Assembly: GCA_946807835.1 (NCBI GenBank)
Contig: OX327690.1
Coordinates: forward strand, 28,552,501-28,616,500
Source of the DNA: Ailanthus altissimus
Lineage: Eukaryota; Streptophyta; Magnoliopsida; Sapindales; Simaroubaceae
Reading direction: 5' to 3'
DNA length: 64,000 bases
Below are positions 49,259 to 59,284 of the stretch, in pieces (position 1 is the stretch's first letter; the number at the start of each line of letters is the position of its first letter). A model generated the notes under the pieces. That model saw only the letters and a program-made list of their open reading frames with translations. It made no database searches and was not told the DNA's origin. The position numbers were made by a program, and so were the translations under genes.

Positions 49259-49659
49259 GATATCAATGCTTTGCCCTTGTTTCTTTTACTAATAGATGTG
49301 AAAAGGTTGGAAGGTTCAGGATTAAGATCTAAATTTGCAGGGAAATTTTCATTATACTACTTAGTTGTCCTTTGATAATAATGATCTAAATAATTATATG
49401 GTGGATGATTCGGATTTGGAGTTTGATGATGGTGATGATTCTCCTGGTCAAGGTTGGTCCTGATGTTTCTCCTCCTGAGGCAATGGTTAATATTTTTATT
49501 CAAATTTATATTTATTTTTATTTGTCTGTTATTTATAAATAACTTTCTTCTTCCTTCTTTTTCTTATATTCTTTTTAGGATCTTAGAAATCAAGGGAAAG
49601 ATTCTACTCCTTAGCAAGATGTGCCTGCTGAAACCGTCTCACCAAAAAATGCTTCTTAG

Positions 49660-50288
49660 ATCTCAATCTATCTTTCTCTTTTTTTATACTTAGTTTCGAA
49701 CTTTGCTATTCTTGATTAGGAATGCTTCTTTTAATGGGTAAATGTTTATTTTTGTGGATGAACATCCTTTGGGATTCTATTGAATGATGGTAAATGTTTA
49801 TTTTGGTGGATGAACATACTTTGAGATTCCATGGATGATGTACTTTTGGCCTATTGAGGCATAGTTTGGGATGTATTCTAACATATACTTGGATAATTAT
49901 AGAGTATAGCATGGTTCATATTTGTTTTTGAGTATGATAGTTGTTGTGAGTCAATAATGTTAGTAGGATGACTAAATTTCCATGAAAGATGTAAGTAATT
50001 TTTTCGGTTTAATGGCTCTAGTTATTTAGTCATATACAATTATAGCCTTTTCTTTTTGCTGTTGTTGTTTATATGTGATACGTGATACACAATTTTGAAA
50101 AAATTTATAGTATCTCAAATAGGTAAATTTATATGTATGACTTGAAAACTTTTTGTTTTCCTTTCTTCTGGTAACTCATGATACAGTTATCTCATTCACC
50201 AAATTTTTTTTTTTGGTACCTGGTAATGATCACAGGAAAATTTAAAGAAATTGTTGTATACTTTTATAAAAGTTTTCGCGAAGAAATT
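49660..50288. other. 3' flank of riddled gene with a ~53-bp tandem duplication
   Basis: TAAATGTTTATTTT, then GTGGATGAACAT, then TTTG and GATTC occurs at 49739 and again at 49791, head to tail. Otherwise AT-rich spacer. Confidence 0.7.
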
Positions 50289-51156
50289 AGGGGTGGACAT
50301 TATTTTCAAACCCATTCCAATTTAACCTGTTCTAAAATTTTAGGTCAGAATAGGAATAGAAATGGTTTGAGACTCATTCGAGACACTCGGGTCGGATTTG
50401 GAAAATTTTTGAATTTGAATGAGAAATTTCCAAACTCAAACAAAAATTTTTGACCTGAACCTTTTTTTTATTTTAAATTTTTAAAAAAAATTCAACTAAA
50501 TTCAATGTTGAATTTAGAATGATAACATTAAACATAACTAAATTTGAATTTAGAATTAAAAAATATTTAACATAATTAAAATTGATAAAAGATTTAAAAT
50601 TATAATATTTAATGTAATTAAACTTAAAATCTATAATATTTAACATAATTGAAAGTAAATAATATTTTAAGTATTTTAACTCGAAATTAGATTTATAATT
50701 ACAACATTTAACGTAATTAGATTTAGAACGAATCACTTTCAAAATTAATCAAATTATAACATTTAACGTAATTAAATTTCAAATAATAGCATTTAACGTA
50801 ATTCAAATCCATAATATTTAACGTAATTGAAATGGAAACAATATTTTAAATTATAATATTTAATGTATTTCAACTTGAAATTGAATTTATAATTACAACA
50901 TTTTACATAATTGAATTTGAAACGAATCGATTTCAAAATTAATCAAATTAATATATTTCACATAATTTAAATTCAAATTGAATTTAATTTTTTTTATTTT
51001 TTTAAATTAAATTTGAGAAATCCCAACTCGACCCGTCATGTCCCAAATCAAAACTACGTTGTTTTAATACTAAAAAATGTCAGAACACTTTTTGACATCC
51101 CAATTGAATTTGGGTAGGATGAGAATTCTTGAACCCGACCCTACCCAAAAAATGCC
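50289..51156. mobile_element. hAT-like non-autonomous element with internal tandem motif
   Basis: Begins TAGGGGTGGACATTATTT and ends with AAAAAATGCCCCCCTA, whose complement is TAGGGGGGCATTTTTT. TAGGGGTGNNCA is the common terminal inverted repeat of plant hAT-type MITEs. Subterminal ACTCGGGTCGGATTTGG and CGACCCGTCATGTCCC are also typical (repeated GGGT/ACCC blocks near both ends). The interior has about ten copies of ATTTAACRTAATT. An 8-bp target duplication is only partly recognisable. No transposase. Confidence 0.75.
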
Positions 51157-51162
51157 CCCCTA

Positions 51163-51361
51163 AAAAGAATTCACATCATTTAGGAACCTGTTTCCATTGG
51201 AATATGACTTCAACTTGTGGAAAGCGATACTAGTAAGGCTATAGTCGACCTACCAATGCCTACCTCTAGAAGGAATTCACATCATTTAGGAGCTTGTTTC
51301 CATTGGAATATAACTTCAACATGTGGAAAGAGATAATAGTAAGGCTGTAGTCGACCTACCA
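51163..51361. repeat. ~102-bp tandem duplication
   Basis: GAATTCACATCATTTAGGA to GTAGTCGACCTACCA occurs twice, starting at 51168 and 51270, with about half a dozen substitutions between copies. Confidence 0.93.
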
Positions 51362-51420
51362 TGAGACAATTTTTTTATTCTATATGATAGTAAGTGAATA
51401 GCAAATATTTATTTGCTTTA

Positions 51421-51443
51421 TTCTCTCTCTCTCTCTCTCTCTT
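51421..51443. repeat. (CT)n microsatellite
   Basis: About ten CT units. Confidence 0.9.
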
Positions 51444-51579
51444 TACTGAATTTAATTATATGATTTTTCGTCTTCTTAATTGAATATATGATTGATTTAT
51501 TGTTTTCTTAATTGTAGGTGTGGTGTATTAGATCACTTTTTTTATTATGTGCTTTTAAGCATTCATTCTTCAACTTTGA

Positions 51580-52085
51580 ATGTGTGATACAACTAACTAT
51601 CTTTTAGTTTTGAGTATGTGACAAGACTAGTCACCTTTTTATTATAAGTATGTGATATAACTAGTCATCTTTTAACTTTAAGTGTATGGCATGATTAGTC
51701 ATCTTTGACTCTGAGTGTGCGATAAGACTAATCACCTTTTTATTATGAGTATGCGACATGACTAATCGTCTTTTAATTATGCGATTTATTTTGTCGTCTT
51801 TTATAATCATGCGACATTATTAGTTGCCTTTTGTTTATGAATGTGCGACAAGATTAGTCATCTTTTGTTAATGAGTATGCGATATGATTAGTTATCTTTT
51901 AACTTTAAGTATGTAACATAATTAGTTATCTTTTATTTATGATTATGTAATATGGTTAGTCATCTTTTAACTTTTAATGTACAATATAATTAGTCATATT
52001 TCAATTGTGCGATATAATCAATCGCGTAACTTATTTAGTCATCTTTTAATTGTGCGACTTGTTTAGTCGTCTTTCAATCATATAG
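51580..52085. repeat. Degenerate ~34-bp minisatellite, about 13 units
   Basis: Units follow the pattern GAGTATGCGACATGATTAGT then CATCTTTTAACTTT, with lengths of 30-36 bases and substantial drift. The most constant parts are GCGAYAT/GCGACA and TTAGTCATCTTTT. Beyond 52085 the pattern fades. There is no coding frame through the array. Confidence 0.85.
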
Positions 52086-53397
52086 TGAATTATGCTGTAA
52101 TATAATTTGCTATTTTATTATTTGTTTTTAATTATAAAAATTTTATTGTCATGATATGATTTTAAATAAAAATAGCTTGTATCTTATGCAAATAGTTTTG
52201 CTAATTAATCTTTTTTCAAAAGCTTGCATAAATAATTATTCTGCAAGATTTTGATATCTTGCACTATTTGATAACTTGTAGGATTTAACAATTTGTGTAA
52301 TTTGATAACACACATGACTTAGCAACTCGCAAGATTTGATATTTTACATTAAACAACTATGTTAAATATATATTCATAGAATTGAAATATAAGCTTTTAT
52401 CATTTTGTAAAGAAAGATAAGGATAAGAGCTTGTAAAAGAAAAAGATCATAGATTTAATTATATAAAAGGAAAAGATCATAACTTCACTTACATTTAGAA
52501 ATCACATGTTGTATTTTTTTAAGGTGGATGGCATTCCGCGGCTTAGTCACCTTTTTTCCTTTGGTGCTAACCAATCTTTAAGTACATTTTTCTACTACTG
52601 CTTTGATTGATATGGTCCTTACCAATTTGGAGCAAATTTGCTAACATTGAGCTCCTTGGTATTATCCATTACTTTTCTTATAACCCACACGCCTTGATTA
52701 AATTGTCTCAATCTCATAGACTTATGTCTTTTCTTTTAGAGTTGTTGCTGGTAGGTTGTGATTTTTATAGCCGCAACTTCTCAAATTTCATCAGTCAAGT
52801 CTCCATTTACATCCAACTATTGTTCATTTAAAGTTTGATCTTCAACAATTTTTTACCTTAGCATAGGCAATCTTATTTTCGTAAGGGTTACTACTTCATT
52901 TTCATAGGTCATTGCGAATAGGGTCTGATCCGTAATTTTTCTCTTGGTTATCCGATAGGCCCATAAAACAATTAGAAGTTCTTCTAACCATTCCTTTTCT
53001 TACCCTCTAACTTCTTTTTTAGGATGAAGAAGATAGTTTTATTAGTTGAATTTATCTGACAGATTTCTTGTAAATATTTGCTGACAGTGTTGTGAGTGAT
53101 CTTCATCCTCTGACATAATTCCTTCATTAACAAATTGTCAAATTATTTTTCATTATCATAATTATTCATGGGACACCAAACCGATAGATGATGTTATGAT
53201 AAACAAACCGGTGGCCTATGGCGAGTGGTGGCTAAAGCATTTTTGTATTTTCTATTTTGTTGTAATACTAATAAATACTCTTATTTATCATGCAGATGAC
53301 TAAGGTTTCATCTTTATTAATAATTTTTTTAAAATTATTAACATACGGTCTTAAAGAGATTATGCTAATAAATGTATAGAGTTATAAATAAAGATAA
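52086..53397. other. Spacer
   Basis: No gene supported. The patch 52510-53050 is less AT-rich and may be a decayed retroelement coding region on the minus strand, but I could not assign domains. Confidence 0.4.
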
Positions 53398-54200
53398 GGG
53401 TAAAGATCAAATGAGACCCTAAAGTTTGGTTAAAAAAATAAATTAGCCACCTTATTTTTAAAAATACCAAAAAATAAGCCCTTTCTTAAAATTTTCTATT
53501 AAATTAGATGATAGTTACGATAATTATTATAATATCATTCAAAATATAATTTTTATTGTATTTACAAGTTTTGACTATTGACTGATATTAATTAGTGTTA
53601 ATTGACGTTGACTGATCATTGACCAATTATTAACTAGTGTTAACATGTTATTGACCAAAGTTGACTAGTTTGACCGACATTGATTGATCGTTAACCGACA
53701 CTAGACTAATTCATTATAGACATAATCAAACTCTATATTTTATCATCTATATAGTAATGAGGTTATTTTTACCAATAAAGCATTGGGGAATACCAAAATT
53801 AGTAAGTCGTTATTTTATTTATACTAATTTCAAGATCCTACAATACTTTATTGATAAAAATATTTTACTTTTACATAGATAACGAAATTTAGAATCAGGT
53901 GGTATCCAGTGAGTTTATACGTTACTGATCAACAACAAGTCAATGGTTGGTCAACTCTTATCAATGTTGGTCAACTCTAGTGAACGATTGGTCAACGTCA
54001 TTCAATAGTTGATCAATTTCAGTAAATGGTCAGATAGTGCTAAGTGTTTTTTTGTGAGTAAAATACTATATTGTCCTTATTATCGTTTAAACTAATAAAA
54101 AAGTTTAACGAAGGGAGGCGTTTTGAGTATTTTTAAAAATAGGGTGACTAAATTATCATTTTAACCAAATTTTGAGAGTTTATATATCTTTTATCCTAAA
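53398..54200. mobile_element. Foldback element rich in TTGAC motifs
   Basis: The ends are inverted: left TAAAGTTTGGTTAAAA and AGCCACCTTATTTTTAAAAA pair with right AAAATTTGGTTAAAA and AGTCACCCTATTTTTAAAAA on the complement. Inner parts also fold back: ACCAATAAAGCATTGGGG (53779) pairs with the complement of the CTACAATACTTTATTGAT block. Left arm has about eight TTGAC pentamers (53570-53700); right arm has several GTCAA. No transposase is present; it fits a long-armed MITE or Mutator-like element. Confidence 0.8.
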
Positions 54201-55210
54201 AATAATCTTAGAATAGATCAAATAGTTAAGTATGTAGCCCTTAACTATAAGGTCGGTCATTCAAGCCATCTTTCTAATATTTAATTAAATTTATACTTTT
54301 TTTAGTTAAAATGGGGCATAATCATATTTTCATTACTTTTACTTTTTTTTCAAAATAGACAAAAATGGTAACTTGACAAAAGTGTCAATAATTGATATTT
54401 TAAAATATTAAAATCTTCATATCTCTTTCTTAAAATTTTAGATGTCTATATATTCTTTTTCCCTTTTGATTTATTAATTAAAACTAAATTAACTAATTTT
54501 TTTGTTGAGACTAAGAATTAACCAATCCTCAAATATTCCAAATTAAGAACTTCATTGGGAACGTGGTGATTTCGGGTTACTACCTTGTGAATAGTTTTTT
54601 TTTGCAATAATAATATATTTTTTATTACTTTCTCCCTTGATTTTTTTTACAAGTACTAATATCTCTTTTTTTCACATAATTTTATTTCTAAAGTGCAAAA
54701 TTACCCTTCTAAAAAGAGATATTAGTACGTATTCAAAAAAATAAGAAGAAAATTAAAATAATAAAAATATAAAATTACGGAGTAACCAGTAAATTCCGTT
54801 GCAAATTCAAATGTTTCTTTAAGTTCATATTAATATTAATCAGAGGATTAGATATATGGGATTAATTTTTCTCAAAAAAAGCAATGCAGCTTCAAAATCT
54901 ACATCACTAATGAGATATAATAGTAGATATAGAATAAGAGAAAATAATCTTAAATCTAACACCACTTTAATTTTAAATCATATCAACCGACTCTATAAAA
55001 TGAGTCGAAAGCACAACTCATTAATTAATAAAATATTTACTTGTAACACTTTTAATTTATATCTTAACCTTTTTTTAATAATTTAAATGATGTGACATGC
55101 ATTAACTGAGTAATAGTTTTTTTGTAATTTTTAAAAATAATTCATTACGCTTTTCATTATCTAATTAATGCCTATCACATTATTTAAAATATAAAAAAAA
55201 TACAAAATTT
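54201..55210. other. AT-rich spacer
   Basis: No supported gene, RNA or clear repeat. Confidence 0.5.
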
Positions 55211-55217
55211 TATTATC

Positions 55218-55345
55218 ATGTTAATAGGAAAGCCAATAAAGTTGCTCAAGCTTTAGCTCAGTGATCACTAAATTTAGCAGAATCTGAATTCAGTTTTTCT
55301 AAGTTGTACTTCAATGATTGCAGTTAAGGATGTTGAATAAATTGT
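55218..55345 (+). pseudogene. LINE RNase H tail fragment
   Basis: The plus-strand reading VNRKANKVAQALAQ matches the VNR.AN..AH.LA signature at the end of RNase H domains in plant LINEs. About 40 codons with an immediate stop; nothing else of the LINE is nearby. Confidence 0.65.
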
Positions 55346-55764
55346 CTTGTTTAAAAAAAGTGGTGATATTACTCGATAAAGGTAAGTTTATCCTAATTTA
55401 TTGGGCATAAATATAATTTTATTTTAATTAAAAATAAAACTATTTAATTTTATCTTAATTTATTAATTTTTATTATTAATTTTAATAATATAAAAGTAAA
55501 AACATAATATAACCATAAATTTAAATTAAAATTTGGACACGTCGCACAATTTTACTTATTTGAACATGTGTTATAATATAATTAATTAAAATAATACATA
55601 TCATTATATAATTAATTATATTTTTAAAAATAAATTAAATTAAATAATTAAAACATATCTACAACCGTCATCAAAGACACGCCGAAAAATAATGATTGGC
55701 CGGTGGTCGGCCAACACTAGCTATCTTTTTTTGACGACAAAGATCATATTTTTATATCATTAGA

Positions 55765-56135
55765 CTCTTTTTTTTTAATCTACACAATGGTGGAGTCATT
55801 TTCAATAGAAAAATACCAAAAGACGACCAAATATGATGGTGAGAGGCGATGACCAAATATGATAGTGAAGGGTGGCGATTAAATATGATGGTGAGGGGCG
55901 ACAGCCAAATGTCGTAATAAGGGGTGACAACCACTTCCACCCCCTGTTAAATGTTGGGACAATGGCTGACACCACTCCCACCTATGAACAGATCGGTCGT
56001 CACTCTATCTTTGCACCGCCCCTCATTTAATGGCGGGTGGTGGTGGCCGCCGCCCCTCATTACCATATTTGACTGTTTTTTGGCCTTTTTTTTTACTAAA
56101 AATAACCCTCACATTGTATAGATAAAAAAAAAAGA
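55765..56135. mobile_element. Small MITE with ~95-bp inverted ends
   Basis: Left GACTCTTTTTTTTT, AATCTACACAATGGTGG and CCAAATATGATGGTGAGG pair with the complement of the right end (GAACTCTTTTTTTTTT, ATCTATACAATGTGAGG, GTCAAATATGGTAATGAGG). A ~29-bp unit ACCAAATATGATGGTGAGG is repeated about four times in the left half (55828-55925). Too small to encode anything. Confidence 0.78.
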
Positions 56136-56331
56136 GTTCGACAGATTTGTATTTAGTTTATTATTATTTATTATTTAATTTAATTTTAAAAATATTTATT
56201 AAAATATAACCAATTGTAGGATAACATGTGTAATTTGTAACTAATCAGTATTTGACACATGTGATTTTATTTAAATAATTTATTTTTTAATTTATTTTTT
56301 AAAATAATTATTAAAAATATAAATCAATTAC

Positions 56332-58850
56332 TATTGAGTGCGGTGTTTTAGTTCTAAACCGTATTGGATGCGTGTATGCATGTGTGCTTGTCTATTATTC
56401 ATAAATACATATACATGCATCTTATACAAAATATGCGCAGTGAAAACTGGAAATCTAATTTCCTAATCAATGAACACAATAAATTTTGTTCTATTACAAT
56501 AATAAATTAATTAAATAGATATTAATCGCATTAATACCAAAATTGAGAATAATCGTCTCTTAAGCCTTTAGAACGGTTTAAGCTGAAGTACCTCCTAAAA
56601 TGGACTCGTTAGTAATTTTATAACTTAACAAGGTGGGCTTGAGTCGTTAGAATAACAGTCTTAATTTTCAGCACTAATTTAACACTTAAACTATTTAAAT
56701 TAACTCTTAATTTATAGTTTAATACTTAAACTATGAATTTATTTTTGATTTATTCAACATTTGAATTTATCAAAACCAAACTCTTATGCAACAATGGTGG
56801 CCTAATATTAAGAGAAGAAGATGAACAGTAGAAGAATAATTTTTGCTCTCTAATTTTTCATATTTTCAACACTTTAAAAACTAAAACTAAAACTTCTCAT
56901 CTCCTCCACATGTCCGGCCACCAAAAGTTACAACAACCTCTTCATTTGTTTCAATTTCATATTTTTATAATAATTAAAATTTAACTTAATCATAGGGTTA
57001 ACTATTAATCCTAGTTAAGTTAGTTTATTATTTTTTAACAACTAAATAATAAAAAATATTAATTATTATAATATTTTATTAATTAACCGAACCCAAGTTA
57101 AAAATTTACCTTTGTTAAATTAGTAAAACTTGACCACCAAATAATTAATAAAATATTCAATTAACCTAACTCAATTTAATCTTTAACTAAACTTAGGTTA
57201 ATTTACTTTTCTAACAATTAAGTAATTAAATAATTAATTAACCTAACATTAGCTAACAATTAACTTAGATTAAATTAAACATTATTTATTATTAAATTAT
57301 TAAATATCCTTTTAACTTAATCATAGGGTTAACTCTTAACCATACTTAAGTTAAATATTTATTTAACTCTTAAATAAATAAATATCTTAATTATTTAACA
57401 GCTAAATAATCAAATATGTGAAATTACTTTTAAACCTTCATTTAGTTACCAAGTTAACCAATTGTAAGTCTCACTTAACTACACATTTGAGTCAACTTAA
57501 CCGAAAACTTATTATGCGTTACGTGTCAACATTTAATTGGTTAACAATAATTGTTAACTAATTAATATACTTAACACTTAATTTTTGATACGCGCACATC
57601 CTGAAAGTTCTTAAAACAAGTATTCGGTTTTGCTGAAAATTATTAAATTGAACAATTCAATCTAGTATGCTACCCCAATGCACAACGAGTACATTTTATA
57701 TTACGAGACTCTCTAGGTCCACGCCTGATTCGTCAAATAGAACTATTCTATGAATCTGTGATCGATACCCTACGCACACATCATAGATTTTACAAATCAG
57801 CGTGTTAAACCATACAAGTTGAGATTATAACGCATACGTATAGTTCTTTCGTCAATTATATCCTGGATGTGCAGGGACATAAATCAGCACCGCCAAATCC
57901 CATAAGCACATCTATGAACTTATCTCCGGATTTTTATTTCTGTAAAATAATATCTGCAAACTCTTTTACGATATTGTTTAACCCTACGAAAAACTCTTTT
58001 TCAGGGTATCTTCTTTTATTCAAAAGACTTTCTGAAATATAATTTTTGAAGCATCAGGATATGCTACTCACCCATATGAGCTGATGGATCCCGTATCTAC
58101 TCACACAGGACTCCATAAGCATTGAACTATACCTAGCGACACTCAGCAATCAGACCATGAAAGGTCTCTGACATGATTGGAACCAAAGCATGGTAGATCA
58201 CTCACAAATCCACTGTGGCGCTCAAGTCAAAGGACTACGAATACTACTCAACTCGAGAAAACTATCCATTGACGACTTTATGGGATGTTTATTGAAGATC
58301 CTCGTAAGTCTATTCAGTACCCAGTCCTAACTGAATACCCGCATACCTATACAAGCTCTTAACTCATGGTCGATTAAGAACAACCATTTGTACCCTACAG
58401 ATATAGACATGCACCGATTTATATTAAAGAGATTCACCGACAGACCATCATCGATGAAAATAGATTATGAACATAGTGTTTGAGAACATACTTGCATAAT
58501 GATATTTTCTAACACCTATTGCAACTCTTTGCAACTATGTCAGTATTAGTATACCCTCAGGTCTTTATCCTATTACAGATAAGACTCTAGTTCCTTAAAA
58601 TTCACTAACTATTATAACCTGCTAAATGCTTAGCATTTATAATTGTCAGTGATGCTAACTCTTAACGTTGATTTAAACTCCTTTAAACTAAATCTGAACT
58701 CTTTCAGATCATACAATGTCTGTAATATTACAAGTAATGTACCTTGTGTGTTTTAATATTAACAATTTTATTCGAAATATTTATTATATAATTATTAAAC
58801 AACTAATATTCATACAATATTGAAATTGCACGTAAGCACCAGCACCAATA
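56332..58850 (-). mobile_element. Solo LTR C (family of A, B, D), uninterrupted
   Basis: 2519 bp flanked by perfect duplication ATTAC (56327-56331, 58851-58855). Terminal dinucleotides have decayed: it begins TATTGAGTG instead of TG and ends CCAATA instead of CA. Contains ATGCGCAGTGAAAA near the left end and blocks shared with A, B and D such as GATTCGTCAAATAGAACTAT. It defines the continuous layout used to recognise the nested insertions in A and B. Confidence 0.9.
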
Positions 58851-58855
58851 ATTAC

Positions 58856-59279
58856 ATGATGATACATGTCATTTATTACTAATAATATTATGACACATAT
58901 CTTTTTATTAATTTTTTTAAATTATATTAAATTAAATAAATTAATAAGATTGCGCTACATATTTAATAACAGTGAACGAGTGAGATTGTACCACATGTCT
59001 AAAATTAAATGATAAATAATAAAGGTAAAGTGATAATTGTACATTAAAAATATTATTTTCTTTCAAATTGAAAGCAAAAATTATCAGATTAAGATAAATT
59101 TAAATATTTTATTTTTAATTGAAGTAAAATTATATTTATATTTAAAATATTTGAATAAAATTATCTTTATCCTATTTAAAATATACTATTTAAGAAGATA
59201 CATCATCCCTATTTAAGAAGATACATCTAATATGAATTATCTCTAATTCCATTAAAGATATGGATTAAAATCGCACCAC
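58856..59279. other. Spacer between solo LTRs C and D
   Basis: AT-rich. Contains the right inverted end of the 55374-59172 candidate element and a 22-bp direct repeat of CTATTTAAGAAGATACATC (59186 and 59211). Confidence 0.55.
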
Positions 59280-59284
59280 CTTCA

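Larger units (their letters stand above)
39640..49659 (+). pseudogene. Multi-exon coiled-coil gene (possibly transposon-derived), scattered by LTR insertions
   Basis: Spliced exons on the plus strand: ~39640-40103, 40191-40392, 40493-40849 resuming at 41976, then 47533-47722, 47802-48127 resuming at 48732-48751, 48806-~49250, a short exon ending 49452, and 49579-49659. Introns have GT-AG ends. Exon 1 has TDIPSATINWQDKPIIID. Exon 3 is lysine- and serine-rich (SSKKKKEI), like a nuclear localisation region. The 48806 exon is a long heptad-like helix (FADLESKLASAQLVVGQKYA). The penultimate coding exon is acidic (DDSDLEFDDGDD). The layout resembles plant putative transposon or gag-like proteins, but I cannot name the family. 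Stops (40641 TAG, 49614 TAG), a shift near 47910 and LTRs in two exons kill it. Confidence 0.6.
55374..59172. mobile_element. Candidate DNA element with ~200-bp inverted ends, hosting nested insertions
   Basis: The left end GATAAAGGTAAGTTTATCC, then ATAAATATAATTTTATTT and AATTAAAAATAAAA (55374-55460), matches the complement of 59172-59085. Weaker similarity continues inward to about 55580 and 58960 (GACACGTCGCACAATTTTACT against GACATGTGGTACAATCTCACT). Inside lie a 370-bp MITE and solo LTR C. The internal original sequence is short and non-coding. AT-rich composition weakens the case, so confidence is moderate. Confidence 0.5.

Noticed and set aside
51580..52085. CRISPR-like array
   Set aside because: Units are contiguous and degenerate with no unique spacers, no leader and no cas genes, and this is plant nuclear DNA.
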